Shown: positions 1 through 9,051, numbered from the stretch's first letter. The stretch: DNA of 64,000 nucleotides from VMCP01 sp964645755 (GCA_964645755.1 CAZYBT010000001.1:26542-90541); one strand, 5' to 3'. Program-made: numbers and translations. Notes: generated by a model from the sequence alone, not told the origin.

Positions 1-17
1 GTTAATTTGTTTCAAAA

Positions 18-797
18 GTGAAGATTTTCAATCATATAGTCGTTATAACAATTGCAACAATTGTTTTGTTTGCATCTTGTGGTGTGAGCAAAGATCTGGT
101 ATATTTAAAAGGAATATCAGATACATCTGCAATTGACTCTGTTTTTACGAGGCCTTTAACCATTAAATCAGGCGATCAATTATCCATTTCTTTGTCGAGT
201 TTGAACTCTGAAGCAGATGCCATCATCAACCAATCAAATTCTGGTGGTGGGGCGTCAAATTCAGTGAGTTATTCAGGGGCCAATGTAGTGGGATATTTTG
301 TGAGTGAAAATGGCACCATCAATATGCCGCGACTGGGTTCTATTTATGTAGAAGGAAAGACGCACAACGAGTTGAAAGACATGTTGCAGGTAATGTTGGA
401 ACCATACACAAAGAATCCTATTGTAAATGTGCGACTTCTAAACTATCAAATTACGGTATTAGGAGAAGTAACTAGACCTGGTCAAATTACAATTACTACA
501 CCCCAAGCAGATATTTTGCAGGTTATTGGTTTGGCTGGAGATATAACTCCTTATGGAAAGCGAGACAATATTTTATTGATTCGCAAAGACGGCAACAACA
601 GAATTGTGAAGCGACTAAATCTAACAGATCCAAAGTTGTTTAAAAGTCCATTTTTCCAACTTCAACCTGGAGATTTTATATACGTTGAACCGAATAAAAC
701 TAAATTAAATTCAACAAGTTTAGGATTTCAAATTTGGCCATTGGTAACGAGCGGATTGTCGTTATTGGTTGTGATGTTATCCATATTTACAAGATAA
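18..797 (+). CDS. wza: Wza/BexD-type polysaccharide export lipoprotein
   Basis: Outer-membrane lipoprotein of the polysaccharide export family, expected to form the exit channel for the polymer made by the downstream locus. The signal peptide ends in a lipobox-like FASC with Cys21. A polysaccharide-export domain occupies about residues 47-135 and a single SLBB domain about 145-205. The hydrophobic C-terminal segment (about 239-258) resembles the helix that crosses the outer membrane in Wza. At 259 aa it is shorter than E. coli Wza, fitting fewer SLBB copies. The start is GTG; an in-frame TAA at 3-5 leaves little room for any other start. Its stop lies one base before the next ATG, so the two export genes are coupled. 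Family call is firm; the polymer exported is inferred from context. Confidence 0.9.
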   Translation: MKIFNHIVVITIATIVLFASCGVSKDLVYLKGISDTSAIDSVFTRPLTIKSGDQLSISLSSLNSEADAIINQSNSGGGASNSVSYSGANVVGYFVSENGTINMPRLGSIYVEGKTHNELKDMLQVMLEPYTKNPIVNVRLLNYQITVLGEVTRPGQITITTPQADILQVIGLAGDITPYGKRDNILLIRKDGNNRIVKRLNLTDPKLFKSPFFQLQPGDFIYVEPNKTKLNSTSLGFQIWPLVTSGLSLLVVMLSIFTR

Positions 798-798
798 A

Positions 799-3198
799 AT
801 GAGCGACAAATTAGACTCTATTAAACAACCGAATCCAACAAAAAATGATCCATTTGACTTAATCAAAAGGATCATTTTTGCATATTGGCCGGTTTATGCA
901 ATTTCGATTATATTGTCGTTGATTATTGCAAAAAATATCATCAAGTATACAGCTCCTAATTACGAAATTTATGCTAAGGTTTTGATTAAAGATGAAGATG
1001 GGAATTCAGCAGGCAAAGACATTTTAAAGGAAATGGACTTGTTTTCGAAACAAAAATCCATTGACAACGAAATAGAAATTGTAGGTTCGAGGTTGGTTGC
1101 CAAACAAGTTGCAAAGAATTTAAAAACATATGTTAAAATATATGGCAAGGGTAAAGTTCAAACTGTATTGCAAGATTTCACATTCCCAATAAAATTTGAG
1201 TCATTATTGTTAGATTCAATGCCTACATCGAAGGAATTGGAAATGTCGATCATTAAAGGCAAAAATCCGAAGGTGAAAATTGATGGAAAGATTTACAATC
1301 CTGTAAATCAATTGATAACAATCAGGAAATTAAAATTCTATTTGCGCATTGATTCAAGCAGGTTGAATAGCACACAATTAGAAAATTACACATTGCAGTT
1401 TAATTCGATTGAAAGTGAAATTAATTCATTATTGGCCTCATTGATTGTGAGTTCAACGGGTCGAAAAACTACAATCATGGGTCTGCGTTTTAAAACAGAG
1501 AATATTGTTTTAGGAAGAGATATTTTGAATGAGTTTATTCGAGTTTACACTTCAAATGCAGTTGATGAAAAGCGCGAGATTGCTCAATACACTTTGAATT
1601 TCATCAATGATCGATTAAAATTATTGAGTGATGAGTTAGCGAGTGTTGAAAAGAATATTGAAAACTTTAAAGAGGAGACAGGATTGATGAACATTAGTTC
1701 ACAAGCAGAGAGTTATTTAGAGGTTGTACGTAATACAGATTTAGAGATTTCAAAAGCAAAAATACAATTATCTATTCTCGATAATATCGAAAATTATATA
1801 AATGGCAAAGGAACAAATCCTGGTGCAGCACCATCGTTAATGGGATTTGAAGAACCGCTTATGGTTTCATTATTAAATAATTTATATGATCTTGAGTTCG
1901 AACTAAATAAATTAGCAAAAGTCTCTGGTTCAAAAGATGAGAAATACAATGCAATATTTGATGAAATACAAAATTTAAAATTGAGTATCAAAGAAAATAT
2001 TCAAAGTACACGTCGTAATTTAAACACCAAAATAAAGCAGCTGAATATTGAACTCGACAAAAACAAGGTTCAATTTAAAGGGCTGCCAAAAAACGAAAGA
2101 ATATTGGTAGATATTAGCAGACAACAAAATGTAAAAAATGAAATTTATACATATCTTCTTGAAAAACGTGAAGAATCTGCAATTTCATATGCATCAACAG
2201 TTTCTGATATACGTGTTATTGAATGGGCCTATGGTGGTACATTAATTTCTCCAAAGTCAAATCTCATTTATGGACAATGGTTTACTTATGGTTTATTTAT
2301 TCCACTTTTTTTCTTTGCTTTCAGAATTTTGCTGAACCCAAAGGTTTTGGTGAAGAAGGATATAACTGATTTTACTAAGGTTCCAATTGTAGCAGAATTG
2401 ATATTCGATAAAGAAAAGAGAAAATTTGTAATCGGGGCAAAAGATAGGAGTTTTTTGAGTGAAACATTACGAAGCATTCGAACAAAACTTTCATATTACA
2501 AATTTGCATCGGAAACAAAGGTCATCATGGTAACCTCTTCGATTCCGAATGAGGGAAAGAGTTTTTTAACGCTAAATTTAGGATTATCATACAGTTTATC
2601 AGGAAAAAAAGTGTTGTTGATTGGTGCTGATTTGCGTAAACCAGTTTTGCACAAAGCCTTTGAAATTTCTGGAAGTAAAGGCTTGTCGAACTATTTGGCG
2701 AAATCTTTAAAATTGGAGGATGTGATTATCAAAACCAATTTTGAAAATGTATCTATTATACCAAGTGGTCCTGTACCACCGAATCCCTCCGAACTAATTG
2801 ATGGAGATGCTTTTGATGAGTTGTTGGTGGAGTTAAAGAAAGATTTCGACATCATTATCATTGATACACCGCCGTTGGGTTTGGTTACAGACGCTTTGAT
2901 TATAGCACCAAAAACGGATATCCAAATTTTTATGGTTCGTCAAGATGTAACTCCGAAAGAAGCGATTGCAAATATTATTGACAAACACACAATTCACGAC
3001 AATTTCAAGCAGCCAATGATTATCTTCAACGGCATTAAAGCAAAAGGGATATGGACAGGTAAGAAATACGGCAACTCGTATTATGGATATGGCTATGGTT
3101 ATGGGTATGGCTATGGCTATGGTGCTTATGGTTATTATGGTTCTCGCAATAAAACCGGTTATGCATTTGTTTTGAAAAACTTACTTCGTAGAAAATGA
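799..3198 (+). CDS. wzc: Wzc-like polysaccharide co-polymerase / BY-kinase
   Basis: Inner-membrane chain-length regulator fused to a bacterial tyrosine kinase, expected to work with Wza in polymer assembly and export. A Wzz domain starts near residue 20, with transmembrane segments at about 28-50 and 495-515 and a coiled-coil-rich periplasmic part between. The kinase domain has Walker A (SSIPNEGKS, about 580-588), Walker A' (VLLIGADLRKP, about 605-615) and Walker B (FDIIIIDTPP, about 683-692). The first Asp usually expected in Walker A' is Gly609, while Asp611 and Arg613 are kept. The C-terminus is a Tyr/Gly-rich tail with 13 tyrosines, the likely autophosphorylation cluster, encoded by a hexanucleotide repeat. 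Its TGA overlaps the next ATG. No partner phosphatase is visible in the window. Confidence 0.92.
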   Translation: MSDKLDSIKQPNPTKNDPFDLIKRIIFAYWPVYAISIILSLIIAKNIIKYTAPNYEIYAKVLIKDEDGNSAGKDILKEMDLFSKQKSIDNEIEIVGSRLVAKQVAKNLKTYVKIYGKGKVQTVLQDFTFPIKFESLLLDSMPTSKELEMSIIKGKNPKVKIDGKIYNPVNQLITIRKLKFYLRIDSSRLNSTQLENYTLQFNSIESEINSLLASLIVSSTGRKTTIMGLRFKTENIVLGRDILNEFIRVYTSNAVDEKREIAQYTLNFINDRLKLLSDELASVEKNIENFKEETGLMNISSQAESYLEVVRNTDLEISKAKIQLSILDNIENYINGKGTNPGAAPSLMGFEEPLMVSLLNNLYDLEFELNKLAKVSGSKDEKYNAIFDEIQNLKLSIKENIQSTRRNLNTKIKQLNIELDKNKVQFKGLPKNERILVDISRQQNVKNEIYTYLLEKREESAISYASTVSDIRVIEWAYGGTLISPKSNLIYGQWFTYGLFIPLFFFAFRILLNPKVLVKKDITDFTKVPIVAELIFDKEKRKFVIGAKDRSFLSETLRSIRTKLSYYKFASETKVIMVTSSIPNEGKSFLTLNLGLSYSLSGKKVLLIGADLRKPVLHKAFEISGSKGLSNYLAKSLKLEDVIIKTNFENVSIIPSGPVPPNPSELIDGDAFDELLVELKKDFDIIIIDTPPLGLVTDALIIAPKTDIQIFMVRQDVTPKEAIANIIDKHTIHDNFKQPMIIFNGIKAKGIWTGKKYGNSYYGYGYGYGYGYGYGAYGYYGSRNKTGYAFVLKNLLRRK
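3082..3123 (+). repeat. (TATGGN)7 hexanucleotide repeat coding a Tyr-Gly tail
   Basis: Seven consecutive TATGGN units, differing only in the sixth base, encode alternating Tyr-Gly near the C-terminus of the Wzc-like kinase. A looser copy follows after one Ala codon. Because the unit is six bases, gain or loss of copies would keep the reading frame and change the number of phosphorylatable tyrosines. Confidence 0.9.
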
Positions 3199-4457
3199 TA
3201 CAAAACCTTATTATGAAAAGGGGCAATATTCAATTGACCCTAATTTTCTCTTTTTTCTCTGTTTTTTTTGCATTCAAATCTGGAATCATTTTGTATATCG
3301 ATTCATACGGTTACATCGATAACCATATTGTTAGGTCGGCCATTTATCCTCTTTTCCTAGATTTATTAAGTGATCAAAAAAATTTCAGTGTCGCCATTTT
3401 CGTTCAAATGGCGCTCACCGTATTTGCCTTAGTTTATTTTGCGAAAACAAGGAAGTTTATTTTCGAAAATCATCTTATTTATTTTGGCTATATTGTTTTC
3501 AGTTGCATCATCATTGCAAATTTTTCGAATGCGGTTATTTCTGAGGCATTGGCAATTCCCATTTTTATATTATTTCTATCTAAATTCTTGGAGATAATTG
3601 ACAGTAGTGAAAGATTGTCTATCAAGAATTTTATTGTGCTGATTGTTTTTGTAACAGTGCTGATATCCATTCGAAATCAGTTTATTTTTTTAATACCAAC
3701 TTTGGCAGTTTGGTTGTTTTTATCTAAAACACCAAAAAAATGGCTTTATACATTAGCGTTACTCATTCCATTATTGCTCAATACTTTGGTTGACAGGTAT
3801 TATCATTTAGTAAAACACAATCATTTTATTGCCACACCTTATACAGGAATGCAAATTTTGCCTTCAGTATTGTTTCAATCTAATCTGTCGGATTCGGTAA
3901 TTTTTGAGGATAAACAAGAACGAAAGGATTTCGTTTTTTTAAAAACGCAACTTTTAAATAAGTATATTGACCATCAGAAGATGGATACTCTATTGGGCAA
4001 TAGTCCGCAATATTTGTATACATTGTATTTTGATGTAATTGCGCATCGAACCATCAAGCCTTACTTTCTGGACCAACTTAAAAGTCTCAATCTTAACGAT
4101 CAATATGTGCAACTTGATCAGAAAGGAAAACACATGTTTTTTTTATTATTCAAAAGAAACATCAAACAAAATATTGTTTTTTACTTCAATCTACTCAGAC
4201 TTAACGGATACAACAATTGGTTGATTTTCATAATGTCGGTTTTCGTGTTGATATTTTCATTGATACAATACTTCAAAAAAAGAGACATTATTTTTCTTCT
4301 TGTTTTTATTGCTTTGTTTGCATTATTGTTAAATCAATCGCTTGTAACCATCGTAAATATTATTGGCTACAGATATGTGGTTTATAATTATATATTTATT
4401 TTTTATCTATTACTTTTAGTACTTCACACCACACTTCAAAAATCAAAAATTAATTAA
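3195..4457 (+). CDS. multi-pass membrane protein of unknown function
   Basis: A 420-aa integral membrane protein with roughly ten hydrophobic segments spread along its length and a soluble stretch at about residues 210-310. I do not recognise a family. It lies between the Wzc-like kinase and rfbF and overlaps both neighbours tightly (ATGA overlap upstream, stop directly followed by the rfbF ATG), so it belongs to the polysaccharide unit. Its size and topology would fit a GT-C type transferase, an accessory polymerase or a modification enzyme, but no signature motif decides between these. A second in-frame ATG six codons downstream is also possible as the start. Confidence 0.75.
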   Translation: MIQNLIMKRGNIQLTLIFSFFSVFFAFKSGIILYIDSYGYIDNHIVRSAIYPLFLDLLSDQKNFSVAIFVQMALTVFALVYFAKTRKFIFENHLIYFGYIVFSCIIIANFSNAVISEALAIPIFILFLSKFLEIIDSSERLSIKNFIVLIVFVTVLISIRNQFIFLIPTLAVWLFLSKTPKKWLYTLALLIPLLLNTLVDRYYHLVKHNHFIATPYTGMQILPSVLFQSNLSDSVIFEDKQERKDFVFLKTQLLNKYIDHQKMDTLLGNSPQYLYTLYFDVIAHRTIKPYFLDQLKSLNLNDQYVQLDQKGKHMFFLLFKRNIKQNIVFYFNLLRLNGYNNWLIFIMSVFVLIFSLIQYFKKRDIIFLLVFIALFALLLNQSLVTIVNIIGYRYVVYNYIFIFYLLLLVLHTTLQKSKIN

Positions 4458-5231
4458 ATGAAAGTCGTTTTATTGGCCGGCGGATTGGGAACTAGATTAT
4501 CTGAGGAAACAGATACCAAGCCAAAACCTATGGTTGAAATAGGAGGGAAGCCCATCTTATGGCACATCATGAAGATTTACAGTCAGTATGGCTTTAATGA
4601 ATTCATTGTTTGTTTAGGTTACAAGGGATATGTGATTAAAGAGTATTTTGCAAATTACTTCAGACATCAATCCGATCTTACCATAGATTTGAAAAATAAT
4701 ACAACAGAAATTCATAATTCGACCGCCGAACCATGGAAAATTTCTTTGATTGATACAGGTGTCAATACAATGACAGGTGGGAGAATCAAAAGAATTCAAC
4801 CATACATTGGAAATGAACCCTTTTTACTGACATATGGAGATGGTGTGAGTGACGTTAACTTAAAAGAGTTGGTGGAATTTCACAAACAAAGTGGTAAATT
4901 ATTGACTGTTACATCAATACAACCTACTGGAAGATTTGGTTCTTTGGAAATTGATGATAACAACAGTGTTCAAAAATTTGTTGAGAAACCTAAAGGTGAT
5001 GGCGCATGGATCAATGCTGGTTTTTTTGTTTGTGAGCCTAAAATATTCGATTTTATCAATGGAGATGATACCATCTTTGAAAAAGATCCGTTGGAAAAAA
5101 TTGCAGAGATGAATGAGTTGAAAGCTTTTAAGCATGATGGGTTTTGGAAACCTATGGATAGTTTGAGAGACAAATACGAATTAGAAAATTTGTGGCAATC
5201 AAATAAAGCTCCATGGAAGACTTGGAAATAA
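4458..5231 (+). CDS. rfbF: glucose-1-phosphate cytidylyltransferase
   Basis: Makes CDP-glucose from CTP and glucose 1-phosphate, the first step to CDP-3,6-dideoxyhexoses. The N-terminus carries the nucleotidyltransferase signature GGLGTRLSEET followed by TKPKPM, and a YGDGVSDV segment supplies the metal-binding Asp. The length of 257 aa is the normal size for RfbF/AscA/DdhA. The gene starts at the base after the previous stop and overlaps rfbG by 19 bases. The order rfbF-rfbG-rfbH is the classical one, which supports CTP rather than dTTP or UTP as the nucleotide. Confidence 0.95.
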   Translation: MKVVLLAGGLGTRLSEETDTKPKPMVEIGGKPILWHIMKIYSQYGFNEFIVCLGYKGYVIKEYFANYFRHQSDLTIDLKNNTTEIHNSTAEPWKISLIDTGVNTMTGGRIKRIQPYIGNEPFLLTYGDGVSDVNLKELVEFHKQSGKLLTVTSIQPTGRFGSLEIDDNNSVQKFVEKPKGDGAWINAGFFVCEPKIFDFINGDDTIFEKDPLEKIAEMNELKAFKHDGFWKPMDSLRDKYELENLWQSNKAPWKTWK

Positions 5232-6289
5232 ATCCGATTTTAAAACAATTTAAGAATAAAAAAGTCTTCATTACTGGGCACACAGGGTTTAAAGGAGCTT
5301 GGTTTTCCCAATTGCTATTACAGGTTGGAGCAATTGTGAAAGGATTTTCTCTACCTCCAAATACTGAACCCAGTTTATTTCATTTACTCGGTCATCATCA
5401 AAAGTTTGAGAGTGTTTTTGCCAACATCAATCATTTTGAAGAAATCGAAAATCATATTTTATCATTTCAGCCCGATGTGATTTTTCATTTGGCTGCTCAG
5501 CCTTTGGTGAGGTATTCATATCATCACACCATTGAAACTTTTCAAACAAATGTTCTTGGAACCGCAAACTTGTTAGAAGCGTGCAAAAAATTAAATAAAT
5601 CTTGCGCGGTAGTTTGCATCACTACAGATAAAGTTTATCGCAACAAAGAAGAACATTATGCTTATAACGAGTTAGATTCTTTAGGGGGACATGATCCATA
5701 TTCTGCAAGTAAAGCGGCTGCAGAACTCATCATAGATTCCTACAGAAAGTCGTTTTTCTATGATGGACAAATCCAGGTTGCAAGTGCTAGGGCAGGAAAT
5801 GTAATTGGTGGGGGAGATTGGTCTGAAGATCGTTTGATACCAGATTTGGTAAGGTCAATATCCCTCAAGCAAAAAATGAAGATGAGGAATCCGTTTGCAG
5901 TGCGTCCATGGCAACATGTCTTGGACCCAATTATGGGCTATATGACTTTAGCCGTTAAAATGATGGACGTTCCACATACATACACAAGTGCATGGAATTT
6001 TGGACCTAAAAATGGGGAGGAGAAAACAGTTTCTGAGGTAGCGAATATCTTTTATCGAACATTTGGAATGGAAGCAGAAATTGATATTGAGCCGGACCAA
6101 ATTTTGCATGAGGCTAATTTATTGATGTTAGACATTAGTAAGTCTCAAAAGCAATTGTTATGGGATCCAAAGTGGAACACTGAGAGGGCAATTAAAGAGA
6201 CAGCCCTGTGGTATAGTGAATTGGATTCTTCGAATGCAGAACAAATAACAAATCTAAATATTTATTCTTTTTTCTCTAATGAGCTTTAA
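5213..6289 (+). CDS. rfbG: CDP-glucose 4,6-dehydratase
   Basis: SDR-family enzyme converting CDP-glucose to CDP-4-keto-6-deoxyglucose with bound NAD. The Rossmann motif TGHTGFKGAW lies near residues 21-30, the catalytic Thr region is CITTDK, and the Tyr/Lys pair falls in YSASK (Tyr163, Lys167). The 358-aa length matches RfbG/AscB. The ATG used overlaps the end of rfbF by 19 bases; a TTG three codons later is an alternative start. The gene overlaps rfbH by 11 bases. Confidence 0.95.
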   Translation: MEDLEINPILKQFKNKKVFITGHTGFKGAWFSQLLLQVGAIVKGFSLPPNTEPSLFHLLGHHQKFESVFANINHFEEIENHILSFQPDVIFHLAAQPLVRYSYHHTIETFQTNVLGTANLLEACKKLNKSCAVVCITTDKVYRNKEEHYAYNELDSLGGHDPYSASKAAAELIIDSYRKSFFYDGQIQVASARAGNVIGGGDWSEDRLIPDLVRSISLKQKMKMRNPFAVRPWQHVLDPIMGYMTLAVKMMDVPHTYTSAWNFGPKNGEEKTVSEVANIFYRTFGMEAEIDIEPDQILHEANLLMLDISKSQKQLLWDPKWNTERAIKETALWYSELDSSNAEQITNLNIYSFFSNEL

Positions 6290-7595
6290 TTATAAAAACA
6301 TTCAATCTGAAGATTTAAAAACTAAATTATCAGAAATTATAACGGCAAATATCCATCAGAATATTGTGCCGGGTGAAAATTATATTCCTGTAACAGGGAA
6401 AGTATTAGATGTTGACGATATATTGCATGGAGTAGATGCTACACTTGATGCATGGCTAACTACGGGCCGATATGCAAAAGATTTCGAAAAAGATTTTGCT
6501 TCATATTTTGGCAGTAAGGCGTCGGTATTGGTGAATTCAGGGTCATCTGCAAATTTGGTGGCATTTTACACTCTCACTAGTCCAAAGTTGGGAGAACGAG
6601 CAATTAAACCTGGAGATGAGGTCATAACAGTAGCGGCGGGTTTCCCAACAACGATCAACCCAATGATACAATTTGGGTGTGTACCTGTTTTTTTGGATGT
6701 ACACATTCCCACTTACAACATTGATGTTACATTATTGGAAGAGGCAGTAACTTCTAAAACCAAAGCAATTATGATTGCTCATGCATTGGGTAATCCATTT
6801 AATTTAGCTGTTGTAAAAGCAGTGGCTGAAAAATATAATCTTTGGTTAATTGAAGATGATTGCGATTCATTAGGGGCTACATACAATGGTCAAAAGACGG
6901 GAACATTTGGGGATTTGGCAACTGTTTCTTTTTACCCGGCACACCATATTACAATGGGAGAAGGAGGGGCGGTTTTAGTGAATAACATTAAATTATTGAG
7001 ACCGGCATGGAGCTTTAGAGATTGGGGGAGAGACTGTTATTGTGAACCTGGAAAAGACAATACTTGTGGTAAGCGATTCGATTGGCAATTGGGTGAGTTG
7101 CCATGCGGTTATGATCATAAATATACCTATAGTCATATTGGATTTAATTTGAAGGTAACGGACACACAGGCTGCAATAGGATTAAATCAATTACGCAAGG
7201 CAGATCAATTTGTTGCGAAAAGGAGGGAAAATCATCGGATACTAAATTCTATGATGAAGGAATTAGAGGAGTATTTTATTTTACCTGAGGCAACGGTTAA
7301 CTCTGACCCATCTTGGTTCGGTTATATGTTGACTGTGCGTTCAGATTGTAAATTTAATCGAAATGAACTGGTTCAATATTTGGAATCGAAGAAAATAGGA
7401 ACTCGATTATTTTTTGGAGGGAATATGTTGAAACAGCCGGCTTACACAAATGTTGATCACAGAATAGTAGGCAACTTAACAAACTGTGATTTGGTGATGA
7501 ACCAATCATTTTGGTTAGGAGTATGGCCGGGTTTGAGTGAAATGCATTTCGAATACATGGTAAACACTATTAAAGGGTTTATAAAGAGTAATTAA
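6279..7595 (+). CDS. rfbH: CDP-4-keto-6-deoxyglucose 3-dehydrase (E1)
   Basis: PMP-dependent [2Fe-2S] enzyme that removes the C3 hydroxyl of CDP-4-keto-6-deoxyglucose. The key features of E1 are visible. The usual PLP lysine is replaced by His222 in PAHHITMGEGG, and the iron-sulfur cysteines keep the diagnostic spacing C-x57-C-x1-C-x7-C (Cys195, Cys253, Cys255, Cys263). The length of 438 aa is typical. The reaction needs an electron-donating reductase (E3, AscD/DdhD/RfbI), but no such gene is present in this window, so electrons must come from a protein encoded elsewhere. Confidence 0.95.
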   Translation: MSFNYKNIQSEDLKTKLSEIITANIHQNIVPGENYIPVTGKVLDVDDILHGVDATLDAWLTTGRYAKDFEKDFASYFGSKASVLVNSGSSANLVAFYTLTSPKLGERAIKPGDEVITVAAGFPTTINPMIQFGCVPVFLDVHIPTYNIDVTLLEEAVTSKTKAIMIAHALGNPFNLAVVKAVAEKYNLWLIEDDCDSLGATYNGQKTGTFGDLATVSFYPAHHITMGEGGAVLVNNIKLLRPAWSFRDWGRDCYCEPGKDNTCGKRFDWQLGELPCGYDHKYTYSHIGFNLKVTDTQAAIGLNQLRKADQFVAKRRENHRILNSMMKELEEYFILPEATVNSDPSWFGYMLTVRSDCKFNRNELVQYLESKKIGTRLFFGGNMLKQPAYTNVDHRIVGNLTNCDLVMNQSFWLGVWPGLSEMHFEYMVNTIKGFIKSN

Positions 7596-8150
7596 GTGGC
7601 AGGGAAAATTGAATTCGAAAAAACTCCTATTGACGGGTTAACTGTTATTCATAATTTTCAAGCTAACGACAATAGAGGATATTTTGTAAAAACGTTTAAC
7701 AAATTGCTATTTGAAGAAAACGAAATTCACTTTTGTCCAGTTGAATCATATTTTTCAAATTCTAATAAGAATGTTATTCGGGGAATGCACTTTCAAAATC
7801 CGCCGCATGATCATCAGAAATTGGTTTATGTGGCTTGTGGTTCTATATTAGATGTGGTGGTTGATCTAAGGCCAAATTCATCGACGTACCGACAGTCTTT
7901 TTCGATTGAACTTTCAGAAAAAAATTGTATGTCTATTTTTATACCTAAAGGAATGGCCCACGGATTTTTGTCATTGTCTGATAATTCAGTGGCAGTGTAT
8001 AATGTATCAACGATATATGATATGAAATCTGACAATGGCATTAAATATGATTCGTTTGGTTTTGATTGGGGAATTGAAAATCCAATAATTTCCGATAGAG
8101 ATAAAAATTTTATTTCAATGGACGAATTTTGTACCAACAATTTATTTTGA
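7596..8150 (+). CDS. RmlC-type sugar epimerase, likely CDP-hexulose 5-epimerase (AscE-like)
   Basis: Cupin-fold epimerase of the RmlC family, 184 aa. The catalytic His65 sits in RGMHFQ and pairs with Asp169. Lys75 and the Tyr135/Tyr141 pair match the conserved residues of RmlC. Directly after rfbH and with no rmlA/B/D genes around, the likely substrate is the CDP-3,6-dideoxy-4-hexulose rather than dTDP-4-keto-6-deoxyglucose. Epimerisation at C5 would lead to an L-sugar such as ascarylose. The start is GTG, on the base after the rfbH stop. Confidence 0.82.
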   Translation: MAGKIEFEKTPIDGLTVIHNFQANDNRGYFVKTFNKLLFEENEIHFCPVESYFSNSNKNVIRGMHFQNPPHDHQKLVYVACGSILDVVVDLRPNSSTYRQSFSIELSEKNCMSIFIPKGMAHGFLSLSDNSVAVYNVSTIYDMKSDNGIKYDSFGFDWGIENPIISDRDKNFISMDEFCTNNLF

Positions 8151-8151
8151 T

Positions 8152-9051
8152 TTGCAAAAAATAGCAATTACAGGAGGAACTGGATTTGTAGGATCTAATC
8201 TTACAAATTGGTTTTTAATTTCGGGTTACGAAGTTCACCTAATTTTAAGAGAGAACAGTGATTTAAGCAAAGTTGATACTTCAAATAAAGGGTTGAAAGT
8301 TTTTTTCTATAAAAATAACATCGATGAATTACAAGCTTTTTTGATGTCTAACAAACCAAGTTGTGTGATACATTTGGCATCAAGATTTATTGCAGAACAC
8401 GAATCACACCAAATTGATGAATTGATTCAAAGTAATATATTATTTGGTTGTCAGCTGCTAGAAGCAATGCATAGAGCGGGGATTAAATGTTTTATTAATA
8501 CAGGAACTTCTTGGCAACATTTCCAGAATTCCTCATTCAATCCGGTGAGTTTATATGCAGCCACAAAACAATCCTATGAAGCATTGATTGATTACTATGT
8601 AAGAGCTGAGAATTTTAAAGTAATCACATTAAAGTTATTTGATACATATGGTGAAAATGATGAGAGGCCAAAACTCATCAACTTGCTTTATCAATTTGCA
8701 AAAAATAGAAGTGAACTGAGTTTAACTCCTGGTGATCAAAAAATGAATCTTGTTCATATCACTGATGTATGTTGTGCATATTCAAAAGCTTTGGATTTGG
8801 TATTGAATAAAAGAAAATCTTGCCATTTAAAATATAAGGTTGCTAGTCCAAATGCTTATTCTATAAAAGAGATCATAATACTCTTTGAATCATTGTCAGG
8901 AATGAAGATCAATGTTGTATGGGGTGGTAAACCATATAGAAAAAGGGAAGTAATGGAGCCTTGGAATGGTGGAGTTTTGCTTCCAAATTGGTCTGCGAAA
9001 ATAACTTTACATGAGGGGCTATTACGTTATATTACGAAACACAACCCATGA
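8152..9051 (+). CDS. SDR sugar-nucleotide reductase/epimerase (AscF/RfbJ-like)
   Basis: Extended SDR of 299 aa with the Rossmann motif GGTGFVG (residues 8-14) and the catalytic YxxxK (Tyr135, Lys139). Placed after rfbF-G-H and the 5-epimerase-like gene, it most likely performs the final 4-keto reduction to a CDP-3,6-dideoxyhexose. With the upstream epimerase the product would be CDP-ascarylose. Without it, an abequose- or paratose-type product is possible, and the sequence alone does not fix the stereochemistry. The start is TTG two bases after the previous stop; its own stop overlaps the next ATG. Confidence 0.8.
   Translation: MQKIAITGGTGFVGSNLTNWFLISGYEVHLILRENSDLSKVDTSNKGLKVFFYKNNIDELQAFLMSNKPSCVIHLASRFIAEHESHQIDELIQSNILFGCQLLEAMHRAGIKCFINTGTSWQHFQNSSFNPVSLYAATKQSYEALIDYYVRAENFKVITLKLFDTYGENDERPKLINLLYQFAKNRSELSLTPGDQKMNLVHITDVCCAYSKALDLVLNKRKSCHLKYKVASPNAYSIKEIIILFESLSGMKINVVWGGKPYRKREVMEPWNGGVLLPNWSAKITLHEGLLRYITKHNP

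Noticed and set aside
3082..3123. Short repeat array that might suggest a CRISPR or VNTR locus
   Set aside because: Units are only six bases, have no spacers and lie inside a conserved coding tail, so it is a coding repeat.
3035..3226. Histidine-rich open frame on the - strand opposite the kinase tail
   Set aside because: It is the exact antisense of the TATGGN repeat that codes the Tyr-Gly tail; there is no independent gene evidence.
6279..7595. rfbH as an ordinary DegT aminotransferase
   Set aside because: His222 replaces the PLP lysine and the four iron-sulfur cysteines have the E1 spacing.
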